Positions 62,744-64,000 of a DNA stretch of 64,000 nt are shown here, in pieces. Where the stretch lies: NCBI RefSeq assembly GCF_051175385.1, contig NZ_CP195106.1, positions 3,410,001 to 3,474,000 on the forward strand, written 5' to 3'. The position numbers and the translations under genes are program-made. Every line of letters begins with the position of its first letter. Positions within the stretch are counted from its first letter, which is position 1. The stretch is from Tundrisphaera lichenicola. Lineage in GTDB: Bacteria > Planctomycetota > Planctomycetia > Isosphaerales > Isosphaeraceae. The notes below the pieces were generated by a model. The model had not been told where the DNA came from, searched no databases, and saw only the letters and a program-made list of their open reading frames with translations.

Positions 62744-64000
62744 TCAGGCCGATCGTCCTCGGCTCAGCTTCTGCTCGGATCGGATTCGCTGGGCCAGGTG
62801 GAACCAGTGGGTCGCCGAGGAAGACGCCAGGCAGGCCAGCGAGGCCATCGAGGTCAGCGCCATGATCGCAGGCGGGATCGGCGAGGCGAAGAAGGTGGTC
62901 GACTCGATCCGGCTCCGCGAATCGACGAACCCGTAGAGGAATCGGGCGCAGATCACCAGCCAGATCAGGCAGCCGATCATCCCGGCCCACCGGCCCCACT
63001 GGCGGCCGGTCAGGATCGCCCAGGCGACCGGCAGGATCACCAGGGCGGCGGAAATCCCGCTGATCAGGATCGGCGCGAGGTCCTCGGAATAGCCCAGGAA
63101 CGACCGGGCCCCGGCCGGCAGGGAGCAAAGCTGCGCCGTCCAGAATAAGCCGAATACCGCGATCATGGCGAACTCGAAGGAGACCCCGATGATCGCCTTG
63201 GGCCGCTCCGCGTCGATCTCGCGCTCGTCGAGCTTGAACCGATAGGGTGGGGCCGAGACCGGCTTGCCGTCCAGGACCTTCTTGAGGTCGGCCGCGAACG
63301 CCTCGGCGGTCTGGTAACGCTCGTCGGGGTCCTTGGCCGCCGCCTTGTGGACCACCGCCATCAGGGCCGGGGGGACCGATCGGTTCAGCCCCGAGACCGG
63401 CGGCAGGGCCTTGGTCACGACGTGCCGGAGGACCCCTTCGCGCGTCGGGGCGTCGACCGCCCGGCCCAGAGTTAGCAGCTCGAAGAGGACCAGGCCCAGG
63501 CTGTAGATGTCGGTCCGGTGGTCGACCTCGAGCCGGCCGGTGACCTGCTCGGGGCTCATATAAGTGGGCGTCCCCACGATCTGGCCGGCCATGGTGATCG
63601 TGCCGTCCTCGAAGAACCGGGCCACGCCGAAGTCGATCAGGCGGATCTGGCCCGATCGGTCGAGCAGGAAGTTCTCCGGCTTGACGTCGCGGTGGATCAC
63701 CCCCCGCTCGTGGGCGTGGGCCAGTGCCAGGGCGGCGTCCCGGACGATCTCGACGGCCCGACGGACGTGCTCGGCCGGGGTGGTCCGGGGCGTCGGGCCG
63801 ACGAACGCGGGCCTCGACTCCTCTGCCTCTCGCTCGCGTTCGCGCTGGGCCAGGTCGGCCGTCGAGGCGTCGAACCGGACCACCGGGGGCTCGGATTCGG
63901 ACGAGGCCAGGCTGTCCAGGGCCGTGCCGATGGTCAGCTTGGGGTCACGCTCCATCGCGTCGATCACCCGCCGGAGCGAGGCGCCGTCGATGAGTTCCAT
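62744..64000 (-). CDS. Membrane serine/threonine protein kinase, 5' end outside window
   Basis: The 3' 418 codons of a Hanks-type kinase; the ATP-binding lobe is beyond position 64000. HRDVKPENFLL (about 105), LIDFGVARFF, the activation segment TPTYMSPEQV and the late catalytic-loop Arg in KDPDERYQT are present. An insert (about 25-75, with SEPPVVRFDASTADLAQRE) separates early helices from the catalytic loop. After the kinase (ends about 250) four hydrophobic helices follow (FAMIAVFGLFWTAQLCSLP; ILISGISAALVILPVAWAIL), so the kinase is anchored in the membrane with no extracytoplasmic sensor domain of size. Confidence 0.92.
   Translation of the reverse strand: MELIDGASLRRVIDAMERDPKLTIGTALDSLASSESEPPVVRFDASTADLAQREREREAEESRPAFVGPTPRTTPAEHVRRAVEIVRDAALALAHAHERGVIHRDVKPENFLLDRSGQIRLIDFGVARFFEDGTITMAGQIVGTPTYMSPEQVTGRLEVDHRTDIYSLGLVLFELLTLGRAVDAPTREGVLRHVVTKALPPVSGLNRSVPPALMAVVHKAAAKDPDERYQTAEAFAADLKKVLDGKPVSAPPYRFKLDEREIDAERPKAIIGVSFEFAMIAVFGLFWTAQLCSLPAGARSFLGYSEDLAPILISGISAALVILPVAWAILTGRQWGRWAGMIGCLIWLVICARFLYGFVDSRSRIESTTFFASPIPPAIMALTSMASLACLASSSATHWFHLAQRIRSEQKLSRGRSA

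Overview
This is a high-GC window whose gene content points to a planctomycete, probably from the Isosphaeraceae/Gemmataceae side. The evidence is a cytochrome-type DUF1549/DUF1553 protein directly followed by a Tat-exported DUF1501 protein (53.4-57.7 kb), an ECF sigma factor overlapping a giant Ser/Thr kinase with WD40 repeats (4.2-8.1 kb), a cysteine-containing repeat surface protein (58.2-59.0 kb), two PEP-CTERM proteins, an Uma2 nuclease and a truncated second kinase at the right edge. The genus is an inference; no rRNA or tRNA gene is present.

Layout. 0-3.2 kb: a CheA-receiver hybrid kinase and the 5' part of cheB. 3.4-8.1 kb: a small exported protein, then sigma factor plus kinase. 8.2-12.1 kb: serpin, two small conserved proteins, PhoD-type phosphatase. 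12.1-16.6 kb: a variable patch with two PEP-CTERM genes, a Panacea/PemK toxin-antitoxin pair and duplicated 3' ends of neighbouring genes. 16.5-20.8 kb: SDR/HxlR divergent pair, M28 peptidase, and a carboxypeptidase-regulatory-like gene broken by one in-frame TGA. 20.9-23.8 kb: a restriction-modification-like pair (methyltransferase and HTH-nuclease, divergent) and an Uma2 nuclease. 23.9-28.7 kb: carB and a membrane-anchored protein. 28.7-29.5 kb: repeats. 29.5-37.2 kb: baeRF-like protein, GH43 glycosidase, and a four-gene sugar-nucleotide/glycosyltransferase operon. 37.7-40.5 kb: a PatZ-like acyl-CoA synthetase/GNAT fusion. 41.2-45.6 kb: a four-gene defence operon. 45.7-53 kb: repeat array, spore-photoproduct-lyase-like radical SAM protein with a 2H phosphoesterase, and a FAD/Rieske oxidoreductase with two small stress-type proteins. 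53.4-64 kb: the planctomycete core genes listed above, phospholipase D, terpene-cyclase-fold protein and kinase.

The strongest candidate for a little-described system is the 41.2-45.6 kb operon. It contains a DUF4297/Cap4-like nuclease-type effector, a small middle component, an SMC/Rad50-like ATPase with a zinc-hook-like CxxC...CxxC, and a fourth gene carrying a HEPN-type RNxxxH motif. All four are joined by 4-bp ATGA/GTGA overlaps. The first three fit the ABC three-component (ABC-3C) conflict systems; the HEPN gene is an addition with visibly lower GC. The operon is bracketed by inverted copies of a 32-bp sequence that belongs to a repeat array (41019-41050 and 45923-45954, one mismatch), as if it were carried as a cassette.

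A second structural oddity is that both PEP-CTERM genes sit between direct repeats of the 3' end of a neighbouring gene (phoD, about 86% over 121 bp; SDR, about 93% over 90 bp). Several REP-like palindromes of different sequence, three of them paired as inverted doublets, also mark intergenic gaps.
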